Shown: one piece after another, positions 1 through 8,976 of the stretch | Numbering within the stretch: the first letter of the stretch is position 1 | How the letters are laid out: each line of letters begins with the position of its first letter | Assembly: GCA_023256835.1 (NCBI GenBank) | Contig: JALREE010000251.1 | Location: 1-37,681 of the forward strand | Direction of reading: 5' to 3' | Source of the DNA: Pseudomonadales bacterium | GTDB lineage: Bacteria; Pseudomonadota; Gammaproteobacteria; Pseudomonadales; Pseudohongiellaceae | Length of the DNA: 37,681 nucleotides | Translations under genes and position numbers: made by a program | The notes under the pieces: generated by a model | The model's input: the letters and a program-made list of their open reading frames with translations, nothing else | Database searches by the model: none | Told to the model about the DNA's origin: nothing

Positions 1-138
1 GCTGGCGTCGGAGCGGTCGACCTTGTTGATCAGCACGATCGGCTTCAGGCCGAGGCGCAGCGCCTTGCCGAGCACGAACTTGGTCTGGGGCAGCGGGCCC
101 TCGGCCGCGTCGACCAGCAACACGACGCCGTCGACCAT
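1..138 (-). pseudogene. Internal fragment of a TypA/BipA-family GTPase (46 codons), truncated by the window edge and by a junction at about 130-138
   Basis: Reverse-strand translation of 138..1 reads [46 protein letters not shown], the TypA/BipA G-domain region including NKVD. TypA-like reading is lost immediately upstream of this Met (next residues would be E-A instead of an L-S-like context). Confidence 0.8.
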
Positions 139-1157
139 CGCCTCTGTACGTGGCAGAGCGGCTGACCGCCCACTTTGGCGGTGCGAAGATCGTGCTCAAG
201 CGGGAAGACTTGAACCACACCGGCGCACACAAGATCAACAACACCATTGGCCAGGCCCTGCTGGCGAAATTCATGGGCAAGCCGCGCATCATCGCCGAGA
301 CCGGCGCCGGTCAGCACGGCGTGGCCAGTGCGACGATCGCTGCGCGTCTCGGCCTGCAATGCGACGTTTACATGGGCGCCGAGGACATCCAGCGGCAGTC
401 CGCCAATGTCTACCGCATGAAGCTGATGGGGGCCCGCGTGATCGCCGTGGAGTCCGGCTCTCGCACGCTCAAGGATGCCCTGAATGAGGCCCTGCGCGAC
501 TGGGCCACCAATGTCGACAATACCTATTACATCATCGGCACGGCAGCAGGGCCGCACCCCTATCCGCGCATGGTGAGAGACTTCCAGTCCGTGATCGGAC
601 GCGAAGCGCGGCAGCAGTCAATGGAGCAGTTCGGCCGGTTGCCCGACGCGCTCGTCGCTTGCGTCGGCGGCGGTTCCAACGCAATCGGTCTGTTTCATCC
701 CTTCCTGCATGATGCCGAAGTCAGCATGTATGGTGTGGAGGCCGGGGGAGACGGCCTGGAGACGGGCAGGCATGCGGCCCCGCTCAGTGCAGGACGTCCC
801 GGCGTTCTGCATGGCAATCGCACCTATCTGATGACCGACGCTGCCGGCCAGATCATGGAGACGCATTCCGTGTCCGCAGGGCTCGATTATCCGGGCGTGG
901 GCCCGGAGCACTCCTGGCTGAAGGATATCGGCCGCGTGAATTATGTGGCGGCCACTGATACCGAGGCGCTGGAGGCCTTCCGCTACCTGTGTCGCATGGA
1001 GGGCATCATTCCGGCGCTGGAGTCCAGTCACGCCATCTCGTATGGGTGCAAGCTGGCGTCGCAGTTGCCCAAGGACAGGATTGTGGTCATCAACCTCTCC
1101 GGTCGTGGCGACAAGGATATCCACACTGTTGCCGGCATTGATGGCATCCATATCTGA
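132..1157 (+). CDS. trpB: Tryptophan synthase beta chain, 5'-truncated
   Basis: Frame reads [37 protein letters not shown]... (PLP lysine motif HTGAHKINN), GGGSNA, ...SGRGDKD. The N-terminus is missing because of the junction; the ORF track's GTG at 150 is not a true start. Confidence 0.95.
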   Translation, partial: RPSPLYVAERLTAHFGGAKIVLKREDLNHTGAHKINNTIGQALLAKFMGKPRIIAETGAGQHGVASATIAARLGLQCDVYMGAEDIQRQSANVYRMKLMGARVIAVESGSRTLKDALNEALRDWATNVDNTYYIIGTAAGPHPYPRMVRDFQSVIGREARQQSMEQFGRLPDALVACVGGGSNAIGLFHPFLHDAEVSMYGVEAGGDGLETGRHAAPLSAGRPGVLHGNRTYLMTDAAGQIMETHSVSAGLDYPGVGPEHSWLKDIGRVNYVAATDTEALEAFRYLCRMEGIIPALESSHAISYGCKLASQLPKDRIVVINLSGRGDKDIHTVAGIDGIHI

Positions 1158-1181
1158 TCTCAAGTCTGCGAGTCATTTTTC

Positions 1182-2000
1182 ATGAGCCGAATCACACAGA
1201 CCATGGCCGCGCTGCGGGCGGCACAACGCAAGGTCCTGATCCCTTACCTGGTCGCCGGGGACCCCGACAAGGGCACCACGCTGGGCCTGATGCATGCGCT
1301 GGTTGCCGCTGGTGCTGACATCATCGAGCTGGGCATTCCTTTCAGCGATCCGTCTTCGGATGGCACAGTGATTCAGCAGGGTGCCGAACGTGCCCTGCGA
1401 GAAGGGACTACCCTGCACGATGTCATGGACATCGTTCGGCAGTTCCGTGCACACGACGCGCACACGCCCATCGTGTTGATGGGTTATTTGAACCCCATCG
1501 AGATCATGGGCTATGAGGCCTTCGCCAGTGCTGCGCAAGCGGTCGGGGCTGACGGTGTGCTGATCGTGGACATGCCGGCCTACGAATGTGAGGAACTGTT
1601 CGATTCGGTGCGTCCGCGTGGTCTGGACACCGTCTTCCTGGTGGCGCCTACCACGACGCAGGCGCGTCTGGCGTCTATCTGTGCCAGCTCCACCGGCTAT
1701 CTCTACTACGTCTCGCTCAAGGGGGTCACCGGCGCAGCCATCACCGACAAAGGGGATATCAAGAGCAAGATTGAACACCTGCGCACCATGACCGATCTCC
1801 CGGTCGTGGTCGGCTTCGGTATCAAGGACGCGACTTCTGCCGTCGACATGGCGAGCATCAGCGACGGTGTTATAGTTGGCAGCGCCCTCGTGGACGCTAT
1901 CTCACGCCTGCCCAGGGGGGGTGTCGCGACGCAGGATCATCTGACTGCCGCGGTGTCGGTCATCGCGTCCATCCGCAGCGCCATAGACAACATCAAGTAA
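1182..2000 (+). CDS. trpA: Tryptophan synthase alpha chain
   Basis: MSRITQTMAALRAAQRKVLIPYLVAGDPDKGTTLGLMHALVAAGADIIELGIPFSDPSSDG; located directly after trpB. Confidence 0.95.
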   Translation: MSRITQTMAALRAAQRKVLIPYLVAGDPDKGTTLGLMHALVAAGADIIELGIPFSDPSSDGTVIQQGAERALREGTTLHDVMDIVRQFRAHDAHTPIVLMGYLNPIEIMGYEAFASAAQAVGADGVLIVDMPAYECEELFDSVRPRGLDTVFLVAPTTTQARLASICASSTGYLYYVSLKGVTGAAITDKGDIKSKIEHLRTMTDLPVVVGFGIKDATSAVDMASISDGVIVGSALVDAISRLPRGGVATQDHLTAAVSVIASIRSAIDNIK

Positions 2001-2053
2001 TTGCCATATCCAATTGATTTAAATGTTTAAACTGTGAATCACGGAAGTCAGTC

Positions 2054-2923
2054 ATGAGTTGGATCAACAAAATTCTTCCTTCTATCCGCAGCTCTGGCGC
2101 AGCCGATGGGACGCCCGGCAAGCAACGCGCCAGTGTGCCCGAGGGCCTGTGGAAGAAGTGCCCGCGCTGCGAGGCCGTGCTCTATCGGCCCGATCTGGAG
2201 CGCAATCTGGAGGTCTGCCCCAAGTGTGATCACCATCTGCGCATCACGGCACGTCGCCGGCTAGAGCTGTTTCTGGATCCCGCAGGCCAGGTTGAATTGA
2301 ATGCAGACATGGAGCCGGTGGATATCCTCAAGTTCCGTGATCTGAAGAAATACAAGGACCGACTGTCGGCGGCGCAGAAGGCGACTGGCGAGAAGGACGC
2401 CTTGATCGTCGTGCAGGGCACCGTCAACGGTGTCGAGATGGTGGTGGCTGCGTTCGAGTTTGGCTTCATCGGCGGCTCCATGGGGGCGGTGGTCGGCGAG
2501 AAATTCACCCAGGCCGTAAACACCTGCATCGACAAGCGCCTGCCGTTGGTATGCTTCTCCACCAGTGGCGGTGCCCGCATGCAGGAAGCCTTGATCTCCC
2601 TGATGCAGATGGCCAAGACCGCGGCCGCTCTGGCTCGTCTGCGCGAGAACGGTCTGCCGTTCATCTCCGTGCTGGTGGACCCGGTATACGGTGGCGTCTC
2701 TGCCAGTCTGGCGATGCTGGGTGACATCAATGTGGCGGAGCCCAATGCCCTGGTGGGTTTCACCGGTCCGGACGTGATTCGTCAGACTGTGCGGGTGAAG
2801 CTGCCCGAGGGGTTCCAGCGCAGTGAGTTTCTCCTTGAACATGGTGCCATCGACATGATCGTGCATCGCAAGGAGATGCGAGACCGCGTCTCGTCACTGC
2901 TGGCCAAACTGCTGCATCTGTAA
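2054..2923 (+). CDS. accD: Acetyl-CoA carboxylase carboxyltransferase subunit beta
   Basis: N-terminal zinc ribbon [31 protein letters not shown], then the carboxyltransferase domain ([22 protein letters not shown]). Confidence 0.95.
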   Translation: MSWINKILPSIRSSGAADGTPGKQRASVPEGLWKKCPRCEAVLYRPDLERNLEVCPKCDHHLRITARRRLELFLDPAGQVELNADMEPVDILKFRDLKKYKDRLSAAQKATGEKDALIVVQGTVNGVEMVVAAFEFGFIGGSMGAVVGEKFTQAVNTCIDKRLPLVCFSTSGGARMQEALISLMQMAKTAAALARLRENGLPFISVLVDPVYGGVSASLAMLGDINVAEPNALVGFTGPDVIRQTVRVKLPEGFQRSEFLLEHGAIDMIVHRKEMRDRVSSLLAKLLHL

Positions 2924-2973
2924 GCGGATGCCACTGATTCGCCGCCTGACCCTGGGGGTGGCTTGAACCCAAA

Positions 2974-4284
2974 ATGCCGACACTAGCTCAGTGGCTCGAA
3001 AGAATTCAGGCGCTGCATCCCCGGGAGATAGACCTGGGTTTGCAGCGTGTGCGCGAAGTGGCGCGCCGGCTCGGCGTGTGCAAGCCAGCGCCCCTGGTGA
3101 TCACCGTGGCCGGCACCAATGGCAAGGGCTCGACGGTCGCCATGCTGGATGCCATCCTGCGAGCCAGTGGTCGCCGCGTTGGCACCTGCACTTCTCCTCA
3201 TCTTCATGTGTACAACGAACGCGTGGGCCTTCACGGCCATCCGGCAAGCGATGCGCAGCTGTGTGCCGCCTTCGCTCGGATCGAGGCTGCGCGCGGCGAT
3301 ATCTCGCTGACCTATTTCGAGTACAGCACCCTGGCGGGTCTCTGGCTGATCGCCCAGGAGCAGGTCGACGTTGCGGTGCTGGAAATTGGTCTGGGAGGGC
3401 GCCTGGATGCCATCAACCTCGTCGACCCGGACATTGCCATCATCACCAGCATCGGCCTCGATCACATGGAGTGGCTGGGGGATACCCGCGAAGCCATTGG
3501 GCGCGAGAAGGCAGGGATATTTCGCCCCGCCACGCCAGCCTTGTGTGGCGATCCCGCTCCGCCTTTGAGCATTCTCGAGGAAGCGCAGCGACTTGGCGCG
3601 CCGCTGCTGGTGCAGGGCGTGGACTTCGGCTTCGAGAAGGAAGACGCGACCTGGCGCTGGTGGGGGCGGGATGGTGCCGCAGACTCACTGACCTGGCATG
3701 ACCTGCCCCTGCCGGAGCTGGACTTGCTCAATGCGGCCACCGTGCTGCAGGCGCTCCGATTCCTGGCATCGCCCCCGTCCCGTGACTGTGTCTGCGCGGC
3801 ACTCGACGGTCTCGGCCTGCAGGGGCGTTACCAGCGTATCCTGGACCCGCGCCATCCGGCGCAGCTGCGCGTCGATGTCGCCCACAATCCCCACGCGGCA
3901 GGGCTGTTGCTGGAAAAGCTGCAGCGCTTCAGGAAGCAGGCCGGCGCTGCGGCGCGCGTCCATGTAGTGCTGGCAATGATGGCGGACAAGGACCAGCTCG
4001 GCTTCTACAAGGCCTTAGAATCCGCAGTGGACTTTTGGTATATTGCCGCATTCGCTGAGACCCGCGGTCTGAGTGCTCAGGCGCTGTTCGATATGCTGCA
4101 GCCGCAAGGTGCGCAGGTGCGCGGGCCCTGTGCCAGCGTGGCAGAGGCCTACGAGCATGCGGCGGCCTGTGCCGGTGAGTCTGACCTGGTTCTGGTGACG
4201 GGTTCCTTCGTCACCGTCGCCGATGTCGTCCGGCATGTTCACGCAGCGAGCAGCGATCCAACACCTTCTGACGGCATGCGCTGA
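2974..4284 (+). CDS. folC: Bifunctional folylpolyglutamate/dihydrofolate synthase
   Basis: Mur-ligase P-loop VTVAGTNGKGSTVAML; TSPHLHVYNERV; trpBA-accD-folC order. Confidence 0.93.
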   Translation: MPTLAQWLERIQALHPREIDLGLQRVREVARRLGVCKPAPLVITVAGTNGKGSTVAMLDAILRASGRRVGTCTSPHLHVYNERVGLHGHPASDAQLCAAFARIEAARGDISLTYFEYSTLAGLWLIAQEQVDVAVLEIGLGGRLDAINLVDPDIAIITSIGLDHMEWLGDTREAIGREKAGIFRPATPALCGDPAPPLSILEEAQRLGAPLLVQGVDFGFEKEDATWRWWGRDGAADSLTWHDLPLPELDLLNAATVLQALRFLASPPSRDCVCAALDGLGLQGRYQRILDPRHPAQLRVDVAHNPHAAGLLLEKLQRFRKQAGAAARVHVVLAMMADKDQLGFYKALESAVDFWYIAAFAETRGLSAQALFDMLQPQGAQVRGPCASVAEAYEHAAACAGESDLVLVTGSFVTVADVVRHVHAASSDPTPSDGMR

Positions 4285-4319
4285 ATCGCAGGCTGTCGAT
4301 ACCAAGGGGCACTACTGGT

Positions 4320-4961
4320 TTGGACCAGAGCAGAAAGCAAAGAGTCGTTGGTGCCATCGTGTTGCTGATTGCGGCCGTGGTCATCCTGCCGATTCTGTTC
4401 GACGGTCAGGGCAGTTACCAACTCCCGCTGAAAAGTCGCATCCCCGCCGCCCAAGCATTCCCCGACGTTCCCCGAATCGAGGCCGTTCGCCCCGAGATTG
4501 CGGCAGACTCCGATCAACTGAGCTTTCAGCCGGATGCCGAGCCCGTGGATGACGTGGTGGTGGCGACGCCCGCGTCGACCGCAGTTGCCGTCAGTGTCGC
4601 TCCGGAGCCCGCTGTACCGCTGACCGACGCGGCACCTGATACCGTTGCCGAGGTCGTTGCGACTCCGGTGCTGCCAGTGGTGCCTCCGCCCGTGCTCGAC
4701 AGTGACGGCCTGCCCGAAGGGTGGAGCGTGAGACTCGCGTCCTTTTCCAGTGCCGCCAACGCCCAGGCGCTGGTCGAGCGCCTGCTTGCCCGTGGCCACC
4801 GTGCCTATATTCGCCAGATATCCTCGTCACAGGGACCGTTGACGGCTGTGTTCGTCGGGCCCGGCGCGGATCGCGCTGCGATGCTGCAGCTGCAGCGCCA
4901 ATTGCAGGACGAATTTCAACTCTCGGGTATTGTCGTGCGCTACGAGATCGAGGCGCTCTGA
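4320..4961 (+). CDS. SPOR-domain protein, DedD-like (TTG start)
   Basis: One N-terminal TM segment (QRVVGAIVLLIAAVVILPILF), low-complexity linker, C-terminal SPOR-like domain (GWSVRLASFSSAANAQALVERLLARGHRAYI); between folC and cvpA. Confidence 0.8.
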   Translation: MDQSRKQRVVGAIVLLIAAVVILPILFDGQGSYQLPLKSRIPAAQAFPDVPRIEAVRPEIAADSDQLSFQPDAEPVDDVVVATPASTAVAVSVAPEPAVPLTDAAPDTVAEVVATPVLPVVPPPVLDSDGLPEGWSVRLASFSSAANAQALVERLLARGHRAYIRQISSSQGPLTAVFVGPGADRAAMLQLQRQLQDEFQLSGIVVRYEIEAL

Positions 4962-4989
4962 GGGCGAGGCCTGAATCGGCAAGGAAATC

Positions 4990-5487
4990 ATGATGCAGTT
5001 GCACTGGCTGGATGCGAGCTTTCTGGTGGTGACCGTGGTGTCCAGCATTTTCGGACTTTGGCGCGGTTTCGTGCGGGAAGTGCTTTCCCTGCTGGCCTGG
5101 ATTGCGGCCCTGCTGATCTCGCGTCTGTACAGTGAGCCACTGGCTCCGGTTCTCGGTGGCTGGGTGGACAGCCCGGCGATGCAGCAGGTTTTCGCGTTCG
5201 CCATTCTGTTCATTGGCACGCTGATTGTCGGCGCCTTGATCAACAACCTGGTGGCGAAGCTGATCGACATATCCGGCCTGAAGCTGACCGACCGGCTGCT
5301 CGGCGCCCTGTTTGGCGTCGCGCGCGGCGCCGTGATCGTGATGGTGTTCGTGTATTTCGGCGGCAGTTTCTTCGCTGATGCGCCCTGGTGGCAGGAGTCG
5401 GCGGTCATCCCGCAGGCACTGCAATGGATTGAAAAGTCACGGATGTTCGTGACGGACATGGTCCCGGCAACACAGGCGTCCCTCTAG
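4990..5487 (+). CDS. cvpA: CvpA family membrane protein
   Basis: Multi-TM protein [38 protein letters not shown]; directly upstream of purF. Confidence 0.9.
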   Translation: MMQLHWLDASFLVVTVVSSIFGLWRGFVREVLSLLAWIAALLISRLYSEPLAPVLGGWVDSPAMQQVFAFAILFIGTLIVGALINNLVAKLIDISGLKLTDRLLGALFGVARGAVIVMVFVYFGGSFFADAPWWQESAVIPQALQWIEKSRMFVTDMVPATQASL

Positions 5488-5530
5488 GGGCCGATGGTGC
5501 TGGAAAGCAGGAACTTTCGGAGTAGGTGTT

Positions 5531-7009
5531 ATGTGTGGTCTGGTAGGAGTGGTTGGCAAGTCCGATGTGGCTGTATGCCTTTACGATACGTTGACGGTTC
5601 TGCAGCATCGCGGGCAGGACGCGGCCGGTATCGCCACCAGTGACAATGGCAGGTTGAATCTGCGCAAGGACAACGGTCTGGTCAAGGATGTGTTCCGGAC
5701 GCGCCACATGGAGCGACTCGCCGGCAACATGGGCATCGGCCATGTGCGCTATCCCACTGCGGGCAGTTCCAGCCCGGCGCTCGCCCAACCGTTCTACGTG
5801 AATTCCCCCTATGGCCTGAGCCTGGCTCACAACGGCAATCTCACCAACGCCGCCGAACTCAGCCGAGACTTGTTCAAGGAAGACCTGCGCCACATCAATA
5901 CCGACTCCGACTCCGAAGTTCTGCTGAACGTCTTCGCGCATGAACTGCAACTGCTGGCCAAGATGGTGCCCAGTCCCGAGGACGTCTTCACGGCGGTGCG
6001 CGGTGTGCACCGTCGTTGTCGCGGGGGCTATGCCGCGCTGGTCATGCTTGGCGGTTACGGCATCGTCGGCTTCCGCGATCGCAACGGCATCCGCCCCCTG
6101 GTCTTCGGCAAGCGTGAACGCGAAGGCTTCACCGAGTACATGATGGCTTCCGAGAGTGTGGCGCTGGATTCCCAGGGCTTCACTCTGGTGCGGGATGTCG
6201 CTCCCGGCGAGGCGGTCTACGTGGACATACTCGGCAATCTGCACACGCGCGTCTGCGCCGGGCCGGCGGAATACACCCCCTGCATCTTCGAACATGTCTA
6301 TTTCGCGCGCCCGGACTCGCTCATGGACGGCATCTCCGTCTACAAGGCCCGATTGCGCATGGGCGAGAAGCTGGCCGAGAAGGTCAAGCGTCTGCGTCCG
6401 GATCACGACATCGACGTCGTGATCCCGATTCCTGACACCAGCCGAACCTCGGCGCTGGAGCTGGCCAACCATCTCGGCGTGAAGTACCGCGAAGGCTTCG
6501 TCAAGAACCGCTATATCGGCCGCACCTTTATCATGCCGGGGCAGAGCCAGCGCAAGAAGTCAGTGCGCCAGAAACTCAATGCCATTGAACTGGAATTCCG
6601 GGGCAAGACGGTCCTGCTGGTGGACGACTCCATCGTCCGTGGCACGACCTGCCGTCAGATCATCCAGATGGCGCGCGATGCTGGCGCGCGCAAGGTGTAT
6701 TTCGCCTCGGCAGCGCCGGCGGTGCGCTTTCCCAATGTCTACGGCATCGACATGCCCGCAGCCAGTGAGCTGATCGCCCATGGCCGCACGGATGAAGAGG
6801 TACAGGAACTGATCGGTGCCGACTGGCTGATCTTTCAGGATCTGGAAGACCTGATTGCCGCTTCGTCTGAAGGCAATCCGGCAATCAAGCGCTTCGAGTG
6901 TTCGGTATTCGACGGCAAGTACATCACCGGAGACGTCGATGCCCGCTACCTCAAGCGGCTGGAAGACACGCGCAACGACCTGGCCAAGGCGGGCAAGTCA
7001 GGGGACTGA
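5531..7009 (+). CDS. purF: Amidophosphoribosyltransferase
   Basis: [10 protein letters not shown] (N-terminal nucleophile Cys), [15 protein letters not shown] loop [13 protein letters not shown]; upstream purine-rich RBS. Confidence 0.96.
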   Translation: MCGLVGVVGKSDVAVCLYDTLTVLQHRGQDAAGIATSDNGRLNLRKDNGLVKDVFRTRHMERLAGNMGIGHVRYPTAGSSSPALAQPFYVNSPYGLSLAHNGNLTNAAELSRDLFKEDLRHINTDSDSEVLLNVFAHELQLLAKMVPSPEDVFTAVRGVHRRCRGGYAALVMLGGYGIVGFRDRNGIRPLVFGKREREGFTEYMMASESVALDSQGFTLVRDVAPGEAVYVDILGNLHTRVCAGPAEYTPCIFEHVYFARPDSLMDGISVYKARLRMGEKLAEKVKRLRPDHDIDVVIPIPDTSRTSALELANHLGVKYREGFVKNRYIGRTFIMPGQSQRKKSVRQKLNAIELEFRGKTVLLVDDSIVRGTTCRQIIQMARDAGARKVYFASAAPAVRFPNVYGIDMPAASELIAHGRTDEEVQELIGADWLIFQDLEDLIAASSEGNPAIKRFECSVFDGKYITGDVDARYLKRLEDTRNDLAKAGKSGD

Positions 7010-7066
7010 CAGCCGCGCAATCGCCTGAGCCGCCAGACCAACAAGAATCACAGGACAGGGGACTGC

Positions 7067-7984
7067 ATGCAGGACAGAATCGGAGCGGCAGTCGAGGAGA
7101 TCGGCAAGGTGCTGCTGGGCAAGGAAACGCAGATCCTGCTGGCCCTGTGCTGTCTGGTGTCGGGAGGCCATCTGCTCATCGAGGATCTGCCCGACATGGG
7201 CAAGACGACACTGGCCCATGCCCTGGCCCGTGTGTTCGGGCTCGACTTCAATCGCATCCAGTTCACCAGCGACCTGCTGCCCGCCGACATCCTGGGCGTA
7301 TCGGTTTTCGATCAGGCCAGCGGCAGTTTCAGCTTTCATCCCGGGCCCATCTTCCGCCAACTCGTGCTGGCTGACGAGATCAATCGCAGCACGCCCAAGA
7401 CCCAGAGCGCACTCCTGGAGGCCATGGAAGAAGTGCAGGTTTCCGTCGAGGGCCAGACACGCGCATTGCCGTCTCCCTTTTTCGTCATAGCCACTCAGAA
7501 CCCAGTCAGTCTGGCCGGGACGTTTCCGCTGCCGGAGTCGCAGCTGGACCGCTTCCTGATGCGCATTGGCATCGGCTATCCGGACCCGCGTGCCGAGCGC
7601 ATCCTCCTCGAGCGCAGCAGCGAGGGAGATCGCGGTGCCGGTCTTCCGCAGTTGCTGGGTGTCGCCGATCTGTGCGCCATGCGCAGCGCTGCCAGCACCG
7701 TCTCCCTCAGCCCCTTGCTGCTCGACTATGTCCAGCGCCTGGTGGCGCATACGCGTACCAGTGGGGGGTTCCACTTTGGTCTGTCGCCCCGTGGCAGCAT
7801 CGCGATTGTCCGTGCCGCGCGCACCTGGGCGTGGATGGCGGGGCGCCAGCATGCCGTGCCCGAAGATGTCCAGGCCATATTGCCCGCCGTGGTGGAGCAT
7901 CGCCTGCGTGCCACCGCTGACGGTGATGGCCGCCACGGCGCCGCCCTGGCGCACCGCCTGCTGACCGAGGTGGATGTCTTCTGA
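7067..7984 (+). CDS. MoxR-family AAA+ ATPase (module 1)
   Basis: FTSDLLPADILGVSVFD, FHPGPIFRQLVLADEINRSTPKTQSALLEAMEE, IATQNPVSLAGTFPLPESQLDRFLMRI: MoxR hallmarks; Walker A region reads IEDLPDMGKTTLA. Confidence 0.93.
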   Translation: MQDRIGAAVEEIGKVLLGKETQILLALCCLVSGGHLLIEDLPDMGKTTLAHALARVFGLDFNRIQFTSDLLPADILGVSVFDQASGSFSFHPGPIFRQLVLADEINRSTPKTQSALLEAMEEVQVSVEGQTRALPSPFFVIATQNPVSLAGTFPLPESQLDRFLMRIGIGYPDPRAERILLERSSEGDRGAGLPQLLGVADLCAMRSAASTVSLSPLLLDYVQRLVAHTRTSGGFHFGLSPRGSIAIVRAARTWAWMAGRQHAVPEDVQAILPAVVEHRLRATADGDGRHGAALAHRLLTEVDVF

Positions 7985-8034
7985 GGTCGCCATGACGCCC
8001 GTTGCTGCCGTGAATCACTAGTTTTTCGCAGAGA

Positions 8035-8976
8035 ATGCAGCGCTGGCTCGCGGCCCGGTTGCCTGCGGTCACCCAGATCCGGCTCGATCGTCGCAACATC
8101 TTCATCCTGCCCACGGGGCCCGGCCTGCTGTTTCTGGCGGCGTCCACCCTGATCTTCATCACGGCCATCAACTACATTCTCAGCATGGCATTTGGACTGG
8201 CCTTTCTCATGGTCAGCGTCTTTTTGTTGTCGATCCTGTACACCTTTCTCAATCTGCAGCACCTGAGTCTGCGTCGTCTGCCGGCAGAGCCTGTCTTTGC
8301 CGGCCAGGAGGCAGTATTCCAGGTGCTCCTGCAGCGCGAGGGCGAGCGGGCACACGAGATGCTGGAGCTGGCTTTCCCGGGGCAGCGCGTCTCACTGGCC
8401 AATCTGCTGGACAATGTCGAGGCCCGCGTGCCGCTGTACCTGTCGGCGCCGCAGCGCGGGCTGCTCAAGGCGCCCAGGCTGCGGGTGCAGACTCGTTTCC
8501 CGCTCGGACTGTGGCGAGCATGGTCCATCGTCGATCTGAGCATGCAGTGCGTCGTCTTTCCAAGGCCGGTGGCCGGCCCCCTGGGAGGACGTGTCAACGC
8601 CAGTGCCTCGGGCAAGTCAGAAGCCAGCGTGAAGGGCACAGAGGACTTCCAGGGCCTGCGCAGCTACCAGCCGGGGGATTCCCTCAAGCAGGTGGCCTGG
8701 AAATCCTTCGCCCGCGGACAGGGGCTTCAGGTGAAGCAGTTCGTGGACCAGGCCGATGATCGTCTGATGCTGGACTGGGCGATGTTTCCGGGGCTGGAGC
8801 CGGAGGAGCGTCTCTCGCGTCTGTGCCACTGGGTGCTGGAACTGGACCGCGCGGGCGTCGACTATGGTTTGCGTCTGCCTGGTGTCGAGATCGACATGGG
8901 AGGCGGTGAAGAGCATCGGTTGCGGGTGCTGACGGCCCTCGCCCTGTGGAACGGACACATGGGAACCGCGCCATGA
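8035..8976 (+). CDS. DUF58 domain protein (module 1), two N-terminal TM segments
   Basis: TM pair at about residues 25-75, then GTEDFQGLRSYQPGDSLKQVAWKSFARGQGLQVKQF (DUF58 core). Confidence 0.88.
   Translation: MQRWLAARLPAVTQIRLDRRNIFILPTGPGLLFLAASTLIFITAINYILSMAFGLAFLMVSVFLLSILYTFLNLQHLSLRRLPAEPVFAGQEAVFQVLLQREGERAHEMLELAFPGQRVSLANLLDNVEARVPLYLSAPQRGLLKAPRLRVQTRFPLGLWRAWSIVDLSMQCVVFPRPVAGPLGGRVNASASGKSEASVKGTEDFQGLRSYQPGDSLKQVAWKSFARGQGLQVKQFVDQADDRLMLDWAMFPGLEPEERLSRLCHWVLELDRAGVDYGLRLPGVEIDMGGGEEHRLRVLTALALWNGHMGTAP

Noticed and set aside
1915-1921. G7 homopolymer in trpA (LPRGGVATQD)
   Set aside because: TrpA is in frame through the tract and the position is near the C-terminus; no frame conflict as seen with the C9 tract.
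2001-2053. AT-rich gap between trpA and accD as a riboswitch or regulatory RNA
   Set aside because: Only 53 bp, no stable hairpin or leader-peptide pattern seen; more likely a simple promoter/RBS region.
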